A DNA stretch of 64,000 bases from Plantago major (taxonomy: Eukaryota > Streptophyta > Magnoliopsida > Lamiales > Plantaginaceae): positions 42,392,677 through 42,456,676 of the forward strand of contig CM048839.1 of assembly GCA_026545765.1 (NCBI GenBank), in the 5' to 3' direction. Below, piece after piece: positions 22,717-34,913 of this stretch. Position 1 is the stretch's first letter, and the number at the start of each line of letters is the position of its first letter. The notes beneath the pieces were generated by a model. That model was not told the DNA's origin. It did not search any database and saw nothing but the letters and a program-made list of their open reading frames with translations. The position numbers and the translations under genes were made by a program.

Positions 22717-25700
22717 ATGGAAGAAATACAGTCTCAATCAGATCATTATAGGTCATCGTCATCTTCGGCTAGTAGTCCGGCAAGTAGGGTTCCATCTAGC
22801 AATTTTTTCTACTTAAGGAAACCCGGGGCTCTTAGGCAACCCATTTCGTTTGAGGACTCACCGGTTTGGGATGATACGGATATTGAGGCTAAGGGGGAGG
22901 AAGGTGTAGGTGACTCCATTAATGCTGCAATGTCTGTCTCACCATCTCTTTCAAAGTTCAATAGCGGTTCGCTTCCATCGCCACCTTTACCGGAAGGCGC
23001 GGTTGTTGCAAGAAAGATTGCTGGGGCAGCGATTGCGTGGAAGGACTTGACTGTCACTATAAAGGGTAAGAGGAAGTACTCTGACCGTGTTATCAAGAGT
23101 TCGAATGGATATGCAATGCCAGGGACAATGACGGTGATTATGGGTCCTGCCAAGTCGGGGAAATCGACCCTCTTGAGAGCTCTAGCAGGTGTATCTCGTT
23201 GATACTTCTTTGCTATAAAAAGGAAGAGTACTTGGTTTCATCTTAATGAGAAGTTTTACATTATTTTGTTTACTGATTCAGGAAGATTGCCTAGTTCAGC
23301 TAGAATTTATGGTGAAGTGTTTGTCAACGGTGTAAAATCACACATGCCATATGGAGCATATGTAAGTTCTTCCTTGGTGTCACATGTCCTATGTTAACTA
23401 GAGTGTGTAAGTTCTTCAGACTTCAGGTTATGTGCTATTAATAACGTTACACATGAATCTATGGAAAAATCCTAAAGTATGGTAAAAGTGCAAGTTCTCT
23501 ACAACTATGGGAAGTTACATTAATGTTCTGTACTTGCTCATTGGAGGAGTCATGGCGTGTCATATATGATTCAAACTGACCCTGATCATGAAGTATATAG
23601 GTAAATAAGTACAGTAGACTTCCCTATATTTGAGCGTTGTAGTTGTAGAGTTATAATTTGTTAATGGGAACGTTTATTCACTATTCATATAGTAACTATA
23701 CATTAGACAGATTGCTGGAAATTCTTAACATCCCTGAGTGACCTAAAATGATTTGTTAAAATGAAAAGAAACAACCCATCACATTGGTGTTCCGCCTCGC
23801 TATAACATGATCGCTTAACAAGACCAGTTGGCCTGATTTGCAACATCCTTTTGCTGATTCTTATCTTGGTCCTAATTGCTTATAAGTAGTGTTTGTCTGT
23901 ACAAACTTAGCATTTATATGACTAAATGAATGGACATAATCATTTTGGCCCTTTAACTTTCTTTTCTTTTCCCTCATTTTTCCTTTCTTTCTTCTCTTCT
24001 TTCATAATTTGACACTGCCTTAGTATTTTTGGAGGTTTGATAAGTATAATTATGTTGTTGCTTTAGGGATATGTTGAAAGGGAAACCACGCTTATTGGAT
24101 CATTGACTGTGCGTGAGTACCTTTACTACTCAGCATTACTTCAGCTTCCGGGATTTCTTTTCCAGTCTAGGAGTGTGGTGGAGGATGCCATCCTTTCCAT
24201 GTCATTGGGTGATTATGCTGATAAGCTCATAGGTGGTCACTGTTACATGAATGGTCTACGCAGCGGTGAGAGAAGGCGAGTTTCTATTGCCAGGGAGCTC
24301 GTGACAAGACCTCACATCTTATTTATTGATGAGCCACTTTATCATCTTGACAGGTTATTTTCATTTTCTAATTCTTTAGATTAAATAAGTGAATGCGATT
24401 CTATGGACTTGAAGTGCATGTCATTACCGATCTTCAGCTATTTATTATGTACTGTTGCACAGCATTACTAATCCTCAGCTATTATGTGCTATTGCTTAAC
24501 AAAAAAGCCCTCCAGTCATGGAACATGTCTTTCTTTTGTCAATGAAGTAACCATTGATTGGTCATCTACGGAATTTCAATTGACCTTGAACAAACTCAAG
24601 AGGCTGACCCTGCAATAATTTGGCAATGCCACAGAGACACCAAACTGTCCAGTAGATACAATAAACATGCCACTTACATGTAATAGTCTTACATCGCTTT
24701 GAATTTTGAACCAAAGGTGGTATATTCATCAATTTATTTATCTAATTTGGGTTTCCATCTTTTGTCCATTAGACACCAGAAATCTGGATAGAACACTGTT
24801 GGGCCTCATAGAAGATGGCTCTCCCAGCATGTTCCTCTCATCCATAATACTTGAAAACCCAAACTTTGTCTATGAAGGCTTGAGCTGTCTGTCACATGAG
24901 CCAATAATTTTTTTTTGTCACAAATACATTTAATATTTATGCCATAAAGTTATCTTTTGTTTACTCCTGTTTGACCGACAAACATTTTGTGTTTTGACTT
25001 GTTCCATTCTTATCATTTGATCACCTTACGTTGTGATGATGGCTGTGTGTAGTCAAGTAAATGTCTTAGTAGAATGGTTTGTTGTAGCACCTTATCCAGT
25101 GGAGTGAATGTTGCTATCACTTCTCTATTGTTACCATCCATTCACAAGTCCAAAACTCTGTTCTCCACTCTATCTTGCGCTGAGTCATACTCCCTACTAA
25201 ACAAATTTTCATCGCCTGTTGTTCCTCCATGCTTTCTGAGCGCTAATGATATAGTTATTACGTTCAGCGTTTCCGCACTGCTTATGATGGTGACCTTGAA
25301 GAAACTGGCAAGCACTGGGTGCACGCTAATCTTTACCATTTACCAGAGCAGCACAGAAGTGTTTGGCCTTTTTGATCGGATATGTCTTCTTTCAAATGGG
25401 AATACATTGTTCTTTGGAGAAACATTAGCTTGTTTACAGGTACTGTGCCTTCAGAAATAAATTTCCTAAGCATGTGGTTGTTTTATAAACTGTAACTTCA
25501 CATGTCATTGCATAAAAGGATGATATGGATCATGGCCAAGTTTTAGTCTTGGATTTTGTTATTTCTGCATATTTGCAGTTTGCCTATATTGAGAAGTTCA
25601 TCCATTTTCTTTTTATTTGTGTAGCACTTCTCAAATGCTGGATTTCCTTGCCCAATCATGCAAAGCCCTTCAGATCACTTTCTGAGAGCAATAAATACTG

Positions 25701-28700
25701 ATTTTGACAGGATCATTGCAATGTGCAAAAACTGGCAGGTCAGTTCCTTAGTCTATGACTTGTTTTTAGTTTTGAACGTTAATACTAGGACTTGGATGGC
25801 TGTATCGGGCCGCCGTTAATTTCTGATGATTGTCAGTTTTAACATTTTTATCATTGATGTGCATGAGGTAATTTAAAGATAAAAGAAATTTCTCATTACC
25901 ATGTATACTTTATCAGTATCCGTAATTATCACAGGATGACCATGGAGAACTTTCAGCGGTTAATATGGACACGGCTGTAGCCATTCGCACTCTTGAAGCA
26001 ACATATAAATCATCTGCAGACGCTGCTGCCGTTGAGACTACGATTTTGAAGCTTACTGAGAAGGTGAGGCCATTAATGTGAAATGTCTGTCTTTTATTTA
26101 GTGTCTCTCTTTTCCAACACCGGTTTTGAGGGTTCTCTTTTACTAACTCCTAGCTTCTTTTGCTTGGTATGTTATCTATGGCGAAGGAAATGATGTCTTA
26201 ATCCATGACTTCGGTCCTATATTTTTTTCCCATAGTATTATGCACCCCGAATTCTAATGAGATAAATTATTTGCTTTTTTTGTCTGCTATGGAGCTCTTT
26301 AAGGTCAGATGACATGGTTTTGGTTTCTACAATTGCGAATTTAATTGTTTTGTATGCTTGAAGTTAGCTTTATCATTTCTCCCATCAGTATCTTAAGGCT
26401 CCATGTATTGTTTTATTTGTTCATTTTTTTTTTTATCTTGGATCTTTCACACCCACCTTCCCCTCTCTCTTCCTCTTAATATAATTATGTTCAATGTGAA
26501 TATCCTCTGTAAATTTAGCTGCACTAGAAAATAAAATTATTGATTTACATTAGGCCTGCTGTTGGAATGGGTCTGTCTTTCCTTTACTACAGCCACGTGG
26601 AAAGGCAAAAGCAGTGATTAACGTTGCCAACTTTGTGTATGTTATTTTCTTTGGCCCTATAGTTATTATAGCACCAGCATGGTGAACAGTGAGCTCTTAG
26701 CACTGTACAGCACTTTACGTTGCTGCAGAATTTAGCAGGCTAACGACCTACACTATAGCACCTAACATGAAGCACGGCGCAAGTATTTAGCTCAATATTA
26801 CAAAGGGGCCTAGCATTAATTTGTTTTAGTTTTTTTAGACATTCTAATTAAGATTAATTAAAACAAATAAAATATTTAGTCTATACAATACTGAAGCTTG
26901 AGAAACAGTAGTGAAAAAAGCCAGTTTAAGCTGTAAACAGCAGGCTGATCTACATAGTGCTATATTTCCAAATGCTGCCTGCTATTTGTGTAACTACGCA
27001 CTCTAGAGTGTGTCATTTGCCAATAATGATTATGATTATTCTTTCACCAATATATTTACGAAATATATCTAAGAATTTTTTTTCCTAAAAACAAATTTAC
27101 CAATTATTCAACATGCATTTCAAAATGCTAGTTTCTACCTTCTTGCATGCTATACATGATGTTGGTCATATGAATCTTGTAAATACTAGTAAATGCTTTT
27201 CTGGAAACTTATGCAGGACTTACTTTGGCAGTACTTGATAAATTTTCAGTTGCCCCCCTGAGGACTAAAGAGTGAAATTTTCTTGCTTGCTCATCATGTC
27301 ATCTAAGTCATTTGTGGTAATTCATTACAGGAAGGTCCATCTCTCAAAAGTAGGGGCATGACTAGCTGTCTCACTAAAATTGCTGTATTGACTTGGAGAT
27401 CGTTAGTGATTATGTCAAGAGAGTGGAAATACTATTGGCTTCGGTTGGTTCTCTACATGTTCCTAGCACTATGTATTGGTACTGTCTTCTCTGGTCTGGA
27501 GCATTCTCTATCATCTGTTGCAGTAAGTTATATTTCCTGCATAAAAATCACATTTTTTTCCTTAACCATAGTGAATGGTGCACTGTATTTCCTTTCTCCT
27601 AAGCATGTACAGGCTTTTGCATTCATGTGCACTTGTGTATTTTCACCAAAATATTAACACTATTGTTTTTGCTATATTTATTGAGAATCTCCATGGCTTC
27701 TTGAAATGCAGACAAGAGTTGGAGCAGTATTCGTATTTGTATCATTTACTTCACTTTTGAGCATAGCTGGTGTTCCTGCTCATCTCAACGAAATTAAGGT
27801 GATGTTGATATCTATGTTTCACCAGAAAAATATTTGACTGCTGCTAATTTATAAAAATGGTACTATGTTCTTAATCTTCTGAGATTCTTCCTTTAATATT
27901 TTTTCAATAATACTCTTCTACATGCAGATATACTCCTGTGAAGAAGCTAATGGCCATTCAAAGACATTTGTCTTTCTGATCGGGCAATTTTTCTCGAGTA
28001 TTCCGCTGTTATTTCTCCTCTCCATCTGTTCAAGTCTGGTCTTCTATTTTCTGATTGGGTTGCGTAATGAGTTCAACTTGTTGGTCTACTTCACATTGAA
28101 TTTCTTCATGTGCCTGTTCGTCAATGAAGGGCTGGTGCTCCTTGTAGCTTCAATTTCTCGAAGTGTCTTTTGGAGTACATTGATTTTGGCAAATATACAT
28201 GTTAGTCTCATTCCACAAAGTGGAGTATAATTGTTAAATTCATAAATTTAATTTTTGTATTCTCAAGAATTTATAATAGCCCGCAACCTCCTAAACTTCC
28301 TTCAGAGACTTTGGTTATACTGATTCGCACGTGTTTTCAGGTGATACTGATGCTCTCAGCCGGGTATTTCAGAATACGTAGTGCTTTACCCAGGACAGTG
28401 TGGCTGTATCCTGTCTCGTACATTGCTTTCCATACTTACTCTATCCAGGCAAGTCTGTTCTAAATTATGAACTGCTCCTTGTTACATATTACCCTCATTT
28501 GGAACTTAACACAATCAAGACCTCTTTCATGTATATAAAGTTGTTTACCCTGTTCCCCGTTTCTAATCCATCCTTTAGCTAGTTCCTCCATGCGACTTTA
28601 AATAACCATCCAAACTTCACATTTGTGCTTCTTATACCTCTTGTTACAAAATAAAAATACTTCTATATCTACTAGACCTTTGTGTTTTAAAATGTGCCAT

Positions 28701-29205
28701 GTGAGTGTGACATTGAAATAATATTTTAAGATGTATTCACTCTCCATTTCTCAAGTCATGTGGCTATGGTGATCTACATGGACACTGTACACAACTTTGG
28801 CATACGGATAATTTTCCCTGTTAGAAAGTAGTTTGTAAAACCACAGGGTGTACATGTATGAATCACTTGTAGGAATAGGAACAGGAATATTATTGGAACT
28901 ACTTTCTTGATTTCCTATTGACGTCTAACAATTTCGGTTTGCTTCAGGGGCTCCTGGAGAACGAGTATATTGGAACTTCCTTTGCCGTTGGACAGGTAAG
29001 GAGCCTAACCGGTTACCAGGCCCTTCGAAATGTGTATGATACATCTGATGACAGTAGCTCAAAGTGGGGAAATTTACTAGTCTTGTTTCTTATGGCTGTT
29101 GGATATCGCATTCTTGTGTTCATTTTGCTACAGTTTCGTGTTAGAAGTAACCTATCTCTGCTTTGTCTGTTCCGTTGTAATCAAAATACAAAACATCCTA
29201 GATGA
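22717..29205 (+). CDS. ABCG3: ABC transporter G family, ABCG3-like half-transporter
   Basis: Eleven coding exons: 22717-23188, 23282-23361, 24067-24353, 25268-25439, 25625-25738, 25935-26063, 27331-27522, 27712-27798, 27928-28200, 28341-28448 and 28948-29205, total 2172 nt, 723 residues. Every junction keeps frame; all introns are GT-AG except intron 10 (GC-AG). The start [16 protein letters not shown] and the whole layout match Arabidopsis ABCG3 (about 730 aa) as I recall it. The order is a Ser-rich N-terminus, the nucleotide-binding domain (Walker A GPAKSGKS at 143-150, exon 1), signature region [12 protein letters not shown] and Walker [13 protein letters not shown] (exon 3), a linker, and then the membrane domain (exons 7-11) with about six hydrophobic spans and the conserved EGLLENEY before the last loop. 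It would act as a dimer in a membrane; the substrate is unknown. The signature lacks the usual SGGE, and DEPLYHLD replaces DEPTSGLD, so ATP use may be atypical. No stops or frameshifts. Confidence 0.93.
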
Positions 29206-30765
29206 ATGAGTGGTATTATCATAGACTTGTGATATCTAGTTTTTTGAAATGCAGCGTAGTGGTCGGAGTTTATATTGTTTATTACCTGATCTGTATCGGT
29301 TACAAACTTACAATTGGAGAGTGATATCTAGTCTTTGTAGACTTTGCCTCATCAGTCCAATAACATGATCCAAACTTGTAGACTATAAGACAAATTAGTG
29401 GAAAAAACAAAGTGCGGTTCATTCGAGAGTTCATCACCCTGATTATGCTTAGTCCTTATCATCTACTTTAGCAGCTTCTTGAGCTTCATTTCACGAAGTG
29501 GGATATGGTAGTTCTGTTTTCGGTATTGGTCAATCGGAAACCTCTCCGGCTCTCTGTTGCAGTTGCAGGGATAGCTGCATTCATCTCTCACTGTATAAAT
29601 ATAAACCTGGATTGATTTTTCTGTGCTGTCCTTTTCGAGCCCAGGCCCAATTGTTGTTGATCAGCCCAATCCACACAATCAAGTTGTAAACCATCCTAGA
29701 GATTATTGATTGGAAAATCAGAGACTTGTGACATCCAGTTTTCCTTTAGAGTGACAGCTAAATATACTGCAATTTATATGGGGTACAAGGTGAATTCTAT
29801 ACTTAGAGGTAATATAATGCGAACTTATTCAACGCAAACACACAGAACCTATAAGTGGGATTATTTAATTTTGTGTCTAGTGGCTGCATTGATATCATCT
29901 CTAGCATAGAATATGTTCCGAATGCCGGTAAGGACAAAAGCATGACTATCGATTGCTGTTTGCAAGCTGCAGCAATTGGTCGCTTTACCCTGCAATACAG
30001 TAGTTCTCAATCCAGTTGAGTACTAGAAAGCTACAATGAAGCTCGAAAACTCACGTCAATTGTACTGACTTTTCTTTTTCAACTTGTAACACGGGTTGAA
30101 ATATTTAGACTACTATTAGGCTTGTCATTTTTTTTGAGACTGAAAAAGGTTGGGATATCAAAACAAAGTGTACAGGAACAACTATACTGTATAGAGAAAT
30201 AGAGTATACTACTAGTACTAGGTAAGATAAAAAGGTGTACTTTCTCCTCCCTGATTTCCATCAATTAAAAATACCTGATTTAAAACATTTAAATTTTTAC
30301 TCAATTTAAAATTTGAACCATAGAGGTGTTAAAACGAGTTTTATATTTAGATTAATCGTATTTATATTAATCACTATTAAGAAAAATCAATAAACACATT
30401 TGAATATAAAAAACATGTTCTAAAATTTAACAACATCAAAATATATACATATTAAATAATAAAGGGGTAATGCATATATATTAAAATGCGATGTCTAAAA
30501 GTAAACATGTGACGCTGATCCCATTTCTTTTTCAGACGTGGCTAAAACATATTTTCTCCGTATAGACTTTAATCAAGTTGGGTTTTACTCTAACGCTACC
30601 CGAAGGAAATTATATATCTACATGCAAACACTTTTGTTGTGCATATAGGTCCGCCCATGTGAGCATCCAAATTATGTACAGCGGACCGTGAGAAGGAGGA
30701 TCTTCTTTTTAAAGGTGTAGCCCTTTCAATCTATGTCCGAGTTTCAGTTTCGCTAGATCGTATTT
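29206..30765. other. 3' flank of the ABCG gene
   Basis: Holds the 3' UTR (end not determined) and then non-coding DNA that becomes AT-rich after about 30250. No RNA gene or supported ORF was found. Confidence 0.5.
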
Positions 30766-31387
30766 TGTTAGGAACCTAGATAGATTTGGCTATCAGTTAA
30801 ACAATCAACCCAAAATCCCTCATGCACGGTATAAGGCTTAGAACACCAAACTAAGTATTCTACTAGAACTACTCTAGATCTATACGATCACAGTGCTAAA
30901 GAGCACAAGCAACCTATATCTCTAGACGGAGTACATCAGCCAGCATACAAGAATACATGGCTACCTATCCACGAGACTTCCTGCAACCAAAGAGACGCCT
31001 ACTCTCTAAAATTAACCCAGGGTACACTTAAGTACTCAGATTACCTACAACTAGGCACCTATCTAAGAACACTCTGTTCTACTAAATACTTATTTCATTC
31101 ATAATAATAATAAGAAGGGTGCTGAGGTATTTATAACCTCTACAAAAGAGTATGGGCTCTAGCCCAACTAGCATATCCTAAGAATATCCTTTACTTAACT
31201 ATGAAGAGTTACTATCAAATAGACTTCTCCCTGGCTAAGTAACTTAACTACTAAGTACCTAATAAAAACCATAAATAATTGTCTCAACAAATATCCAAAT
31301 AATAATAAAACAAAATTAAAATGCAATTCTCGAGTCAACTATTAAATTGACTTCGCTTGGTCTTCGTTACGATAGGAATTCGTAACA
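30766..31387 (-). repeat. 3' LTR (622 bp) of the double-protease element
   Basis: Matches the right LTR closely after removal of the nested MITE from that copy (net about 607 bp). Differences are scattered substitutions plus a small indel near 31137-31150 (CTCTACAAAAGAG present here only). Confidence 0.9.
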
Positions 31388-31688
31388 TTTCCTTTTCCTG
31401 CAGATCGACCTTATCCTTAAGGTCTATGACTTCAGCTCTTGCCTCTAGGAAGTGAACCTCCCATTCTTCTCTTGTCAGCTCCAACAAATCAAAGCTTTCG
31501 GTCACCTCTAGTTCAGGGTGTTCTTCAGGGTCTTCCTCCTCCTCAGTTTTATCAGCAATCGGGACCTCCTCCACAACTTGGCCGCTTGGGATATCTTGGT
31601 CGACTTCAATGTCTTCATGCAATATCCTCTCTAGCTCGCTCCCATGCATCGCTTCGTTGGATGCTACTCCCTCGCTAAGCTCTCCCAA
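31335..31688 (-). pseudogene. Acidic C-terminal segment of the double-protease element
   Basis: 117 codons, rich in Glu and Asp, with a likely helical end (LTREEWEVHFLEARAEVIDLKDKVDLQEKEM). It reads through the polypurine tract into the 3' LTR, an overlap seen in some LTR elements. No domain recognised. It is probably the decayed 3' end of the single long frame that starts upstream. Confidence 0.4.
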
Positions 31689-31902
31689 GATGGAATCATC
31701 GTCATATCCAGAGCCAGCAATACCTGTGACAATCGAGGGTGAAAACGATAGGGATTCTTCCGACTAAACCCATACTGTGCCACCAATGCAGGTCCCTTAA
31801 GGTTCACCGAGTCAGCTGGTCTAATGTAGCAGATTTTATTCTTGGGTGGCTCTTCATATCCTCTCGACTATCCGTCACGGTAGTCTCTCCAGCAGATTCA
31901 TC

Positions 31903-33082
31903 CTAAGAACCAGACTCTTCAGACTCGCCCTCTTCGTACACAAGTAGCTTATATTCACATCCACAGGACCACCGGAACCCAATAGCCTTTAATCGCAACA
32001 TCCTCTCACGACAAGGCAATGACAAACTCCTGCTCCTAGCATCTAGTTCCACTGGTCTCAAACCCTCTAGCCATGGCATCCCCAAGATGATCTCACTGGT
32101 GCACTCCAGCAGCACATACAAAGTAATGGTAAACTCAATATGTTGTATGATAATTCGAACACCTTCATTGCGTGCACCGTAGGGTCACTCCAGTTGCTGA
32201 CTTCACTTTCTTCATCACCGAGTTCCTCACCTTTGGCCATCCTAGTTGTTGAACAACTACTTCATACATGCAATTCAATCCAGCTCCCGAGTCCATGATC
32301 ATATTGAGTATTTGACCATCAATGATTCCTCGGAAATGCATAGGGACGCTGCTCATAACCTCCGGCCTTCTTCTATGTTCCATTATGCTCCTTGGTCGGA
32401 AAGACCATAGCTTCTCATGAATGCAATCAGCAGAGCACTCCTTGATTTCTCGGATCCTTGTCGGTTCCCAGTTTACCAATGCATGTTCCTCCCGGTACTC
32501 AAGGCATCGCATAGTCTTCATTACCAACGGCACTTGCAGACACCTGGCCTTGCAGTCTATCCTCATTGGTCTGTTGTTAGCCAACCACGGCATACCAAGC
32601 ACCAGGTCTTCTTCATCAGTTGTCAGCGGAAGCTCATAAAATGTCAGGTCAAACTCATCCCCATTGAGCGAGATCTTCACTCCATCATATCGGTATAGGC
32701 TGTAGATAGCCTCTCCCATAGCAGTTATAACCCTGTCAATGTCATCACCTCGAAGCCCTGGTTGCCCATTCTTTCTTATGAATGACGACGACACGTAATT
32801 CTTGGAAGTACCACTATCCACCACTTCTATGATAGTCTTTGGGATATTCTTGATGCGTCCCCAAAACCTTAGTGCCGATGGATGCTTCTTGTCCACCAGA
32901 ACTCCCAACGCCCCGCGTTCCTTCCACCATTCGCCTCCTTCTTTTTCCTCTTCTTTCTTTCCTTTCCCTTTTCTTTCTCTTTCCCTACTCTCCTCTTCCG
33001 AGCTCCTCTCCCTGTGGCCGCCTTGTTGGCCAGCAAGAAGCGTTATCATTGCTGCCGTCTTGACAGTAAGAAGCAGGGTCAC
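31903..33082 (-). pseudogene. Tandem retropepsin polyprotein, frameshifted
   Basis: The first open frame (33082-32165, 305 codons) starts with a charged Glu/Arg/Lys linker (residues 22-60). Retropepsin 1 follows, with active-site motif DSGTS at 89-93, then FDLTFYELPL at 144-153 and LVLGMPWLANNRPMRID at 160-176. After a linker comes retropepsin 2, with FRGIIDGQILNMIMDSGAG at 250-268. A frameshift near 32170 breaks the second domain; its end continues at 32121-31903 with EIILGMPWLEGLRPVELD. Both copies have the D-S-G triad and the ILGMPWL strand, the pattern of the retropepsin family in Ty3/Gypsy elements. Retropepsins work as dimers cutting gag-pol; two in tandem could in principle make a single-chain dimer. 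That is inference. The copies are diverged, so the duplication is old. A frameshift makes this copy inactive. Confidence 0.7.
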
Positions 33083-33505
33083 GCTGGCGACACATTTTGA
33101 ATCGCACAGTTCAGCCTCCGCAGCCCATGGCGGTCTCCGGCGGTTGCGCCTCCCCCCTCACTTCGGCCAACGCGGTTTGCACACGGTCTCTTTATTCTGC
33201 CAATCACAATTCCCAGATTCGGGTGATCAGTTCCTTTCCGTCCACTCATAAGCTGTTGATCCACAAGTTGGAGACCGCCCTTCCCTCTTCCATAAGCCAT
33301 TAGCTTTTCGTTCATGAATCACCACAGCTGATCATGCTTGCCAGAAGAAAATTGATTCCTTCCTCCTTTCTCTTACGGAAATCGGCCACTACTGTTACTA
33401 TGGCTAGGTTAGCTCCTTTTTAGGTATTTATACATTTCCCTTAACCCAAGCCCAAACGGATGGACAGGGCTCTAGATACCAGGAACAGATGGCTTTGATA
33501 CCAAC
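33079..33505 (-). other. Leader and N-terminal region of the double-protease element
   Basis: From the LTR at 33506 inward: the primer site at about 33490-33504, then about 400 bp in which no gag core motif is recognisable. A 78-codon frame (33315-33079) is Gly/Arg/Lys-rich and may be a remnant of a nucleic-acid-binding part, but no zinc knuckle is seen. Confidence 0.45.
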
Positions 33506-34908
33506 TGTTAGGATCCTGGATAGATCTGGCTATCAGTTAACCAATCAACCCAAAATCCCTTATGCACGGTATAAGGCATAGAACACCAAGCTAGGTATTC
33601 TACTAGAACTACTCCAGATCTATACAATCACAGTGCTAAAGAGCACAAACAACCTATATCTCTAGACGAAGTAGATCAGCCAGCACACAAGAATACATGG
33701 CTACCTATCCACGAGACTTCCTGCAACCAAAGAGACGCCTACTCTCTAAGATTAACCCAGGGTACACTTAAGTACTCAGATTACCTACATCTAGGACCTG
33801 TCTAAGAACAATATGTTCTACTAAATACTCATTTCATTCATAATAATAATAAGAAGGGTGCTGGGGTATTTATATATGGGCTCTAACCCAACTAGCATAT
33901 CCTAAGAATATCATTTACTTAACTATGAAGAGTTACTATCAAATAGACTTCTCCCTAGCTAAGTAACTTAACTACTACGTACCTAATAAAAACCATAAAT
34001 AATTGTCTCAACATATATCCAAACAATAATAAAACAATATTAAAATGGGGTGAATTTCATCCAGTACCCCTCTTAGAGTTTCTAATTACACTTGGGTACC
34101 AGTTAGTTCAACAATAACATATAGGTCGATTTTTCCATTTTTTGGTTGACTAAATGGTTGATACCAAACATGTCCTTATATTGTCAATTTAAAAAATATC
34201 CCTCATTTCTTCCTAATTCAATTTAAATCCTTTATCTTCCAACATTTTTTGTTGAGTACCTAATTTATTGATAAATACCGAGAGTTAAAACTTCTAGGGG
34301 CCTTGTATAATTTCAATAATATAATTACAATTTTCAAAAACGTTTATGGACTTAATTGCAAAGTTAGAAACAAGTTTCGGGCCAAATTGAATGCAACAAA
34401 AAGTTTGTTAGAAATTAAAAAAAATGAAAAAAAAATATTAAAAGCTCCAATTTGCTCGGTGGTTTGAGCGGTTAACAACTCTGTGGAGTCATGTAAATAG
34501 CTCAGTCTGTGGAGCAGACTCATGAGCTTTTCCTTCCCCTTAATTTTTTTTACTTTTTTTTAAAGATTTTGTTCATTCATTTGTTTAAAATTTTAAGTTG
34601 TAAATTTGAATTTGTCGTTGGAGTAAATATTTAATTTGTTATAAGTTGGGGTCAAATTTGCAATTTGCAATAAAAACTTATGAAGGGTTGTGTTTGGCCG
34701 AATTAAAAATTGTTTGACATTTGTACTTATACGTAATAGAAATATTCTAATTGTTTTTTCTTCGTTATTGTTGAACTAACTGGTGTTTGGATGAGAACGG
34801 GCTATCTAACAGGAGTGGTGCACGTAATTGTCCCATTAAAATTAAATTCTCGAGTCAACTATTAAATTGACTTCGCCTTGGTCTTCGTTATGATAGGAAT
34901 TCGTAACA
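33506..34908 (-). repeat. 5' LTR with nested MITE
   Basis: Same family as 30766-31387. The sequence is interrupted at 34047-34834 by a MITE with its own 8-bp duplication. Without it the LTR is about 607 bp. The ending TCGTAACA is followed by the TATTT duplication. Confidence 0.9.
34047..34834. mobile_element. Mutator-like MITE nested in the LTR
   Basis: 788 bp between two copies of ATTAAAAT (34039-34046 and 34835-34842). The other LTR has this site unfilled. Ends GGGGTGAATT and (reversed) GGGACAATTA begin an imperfect inverted repeat of about 72 bp. Its inner 21 bases are perfectly inverted (34098-34118 with 34764-34784), at equal distance from the two ends. A long TIR starting GGG and an 8-9 bp duplication fit Mutator-like elements; hAT is the alternative. 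No coding capacity. Confidence 0.8.
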
Positions 34909-34913
34909 TATTT

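Larger units (their letters stand above)
30766..34908 (-). mobile_element. Complete non-autonomous LTR element with two retropepsin domains
   Basis: LTRs at 30766-31387 and 33506-34908 both run TGTTAGGA...TCGTAACA. A perfect 5-bp target-site duplication TATTT lies at 30761-30765 and 34909-34913. The primer site beside the right LTR (minus strand TTGGTATCAAAGC, initiator-Met tRNA type) and a purine tract beside the left LTR (minus strand AGGAAAAGGAAA) set the orientation as minus. The internal region is only 2118 bp. It encodes two aspartic-protease domains and acidic/charged segments, with no reverse transcriptase, RNase H or integrase and no gag I can recognise. It must be mobilised in trans. 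The right LTR carries a later MITE (34047-34834). Confidence 0.9.

Noticed and set aside
24354-25267. Intron 3 frames as an alternative exon or nested gene
   Set aside because: Splicing from 24353 to 25268 keeps the ABCG reading frame and family motif (DS after HLD); the frames inside the intron have no coding pattern.
34440-34540. Repeated TGTGGAG/GCTC words resembling a tRNA fold
   Set aside because: No A/B boxes or acceptor stem could be formed; it lies inside the MITE.
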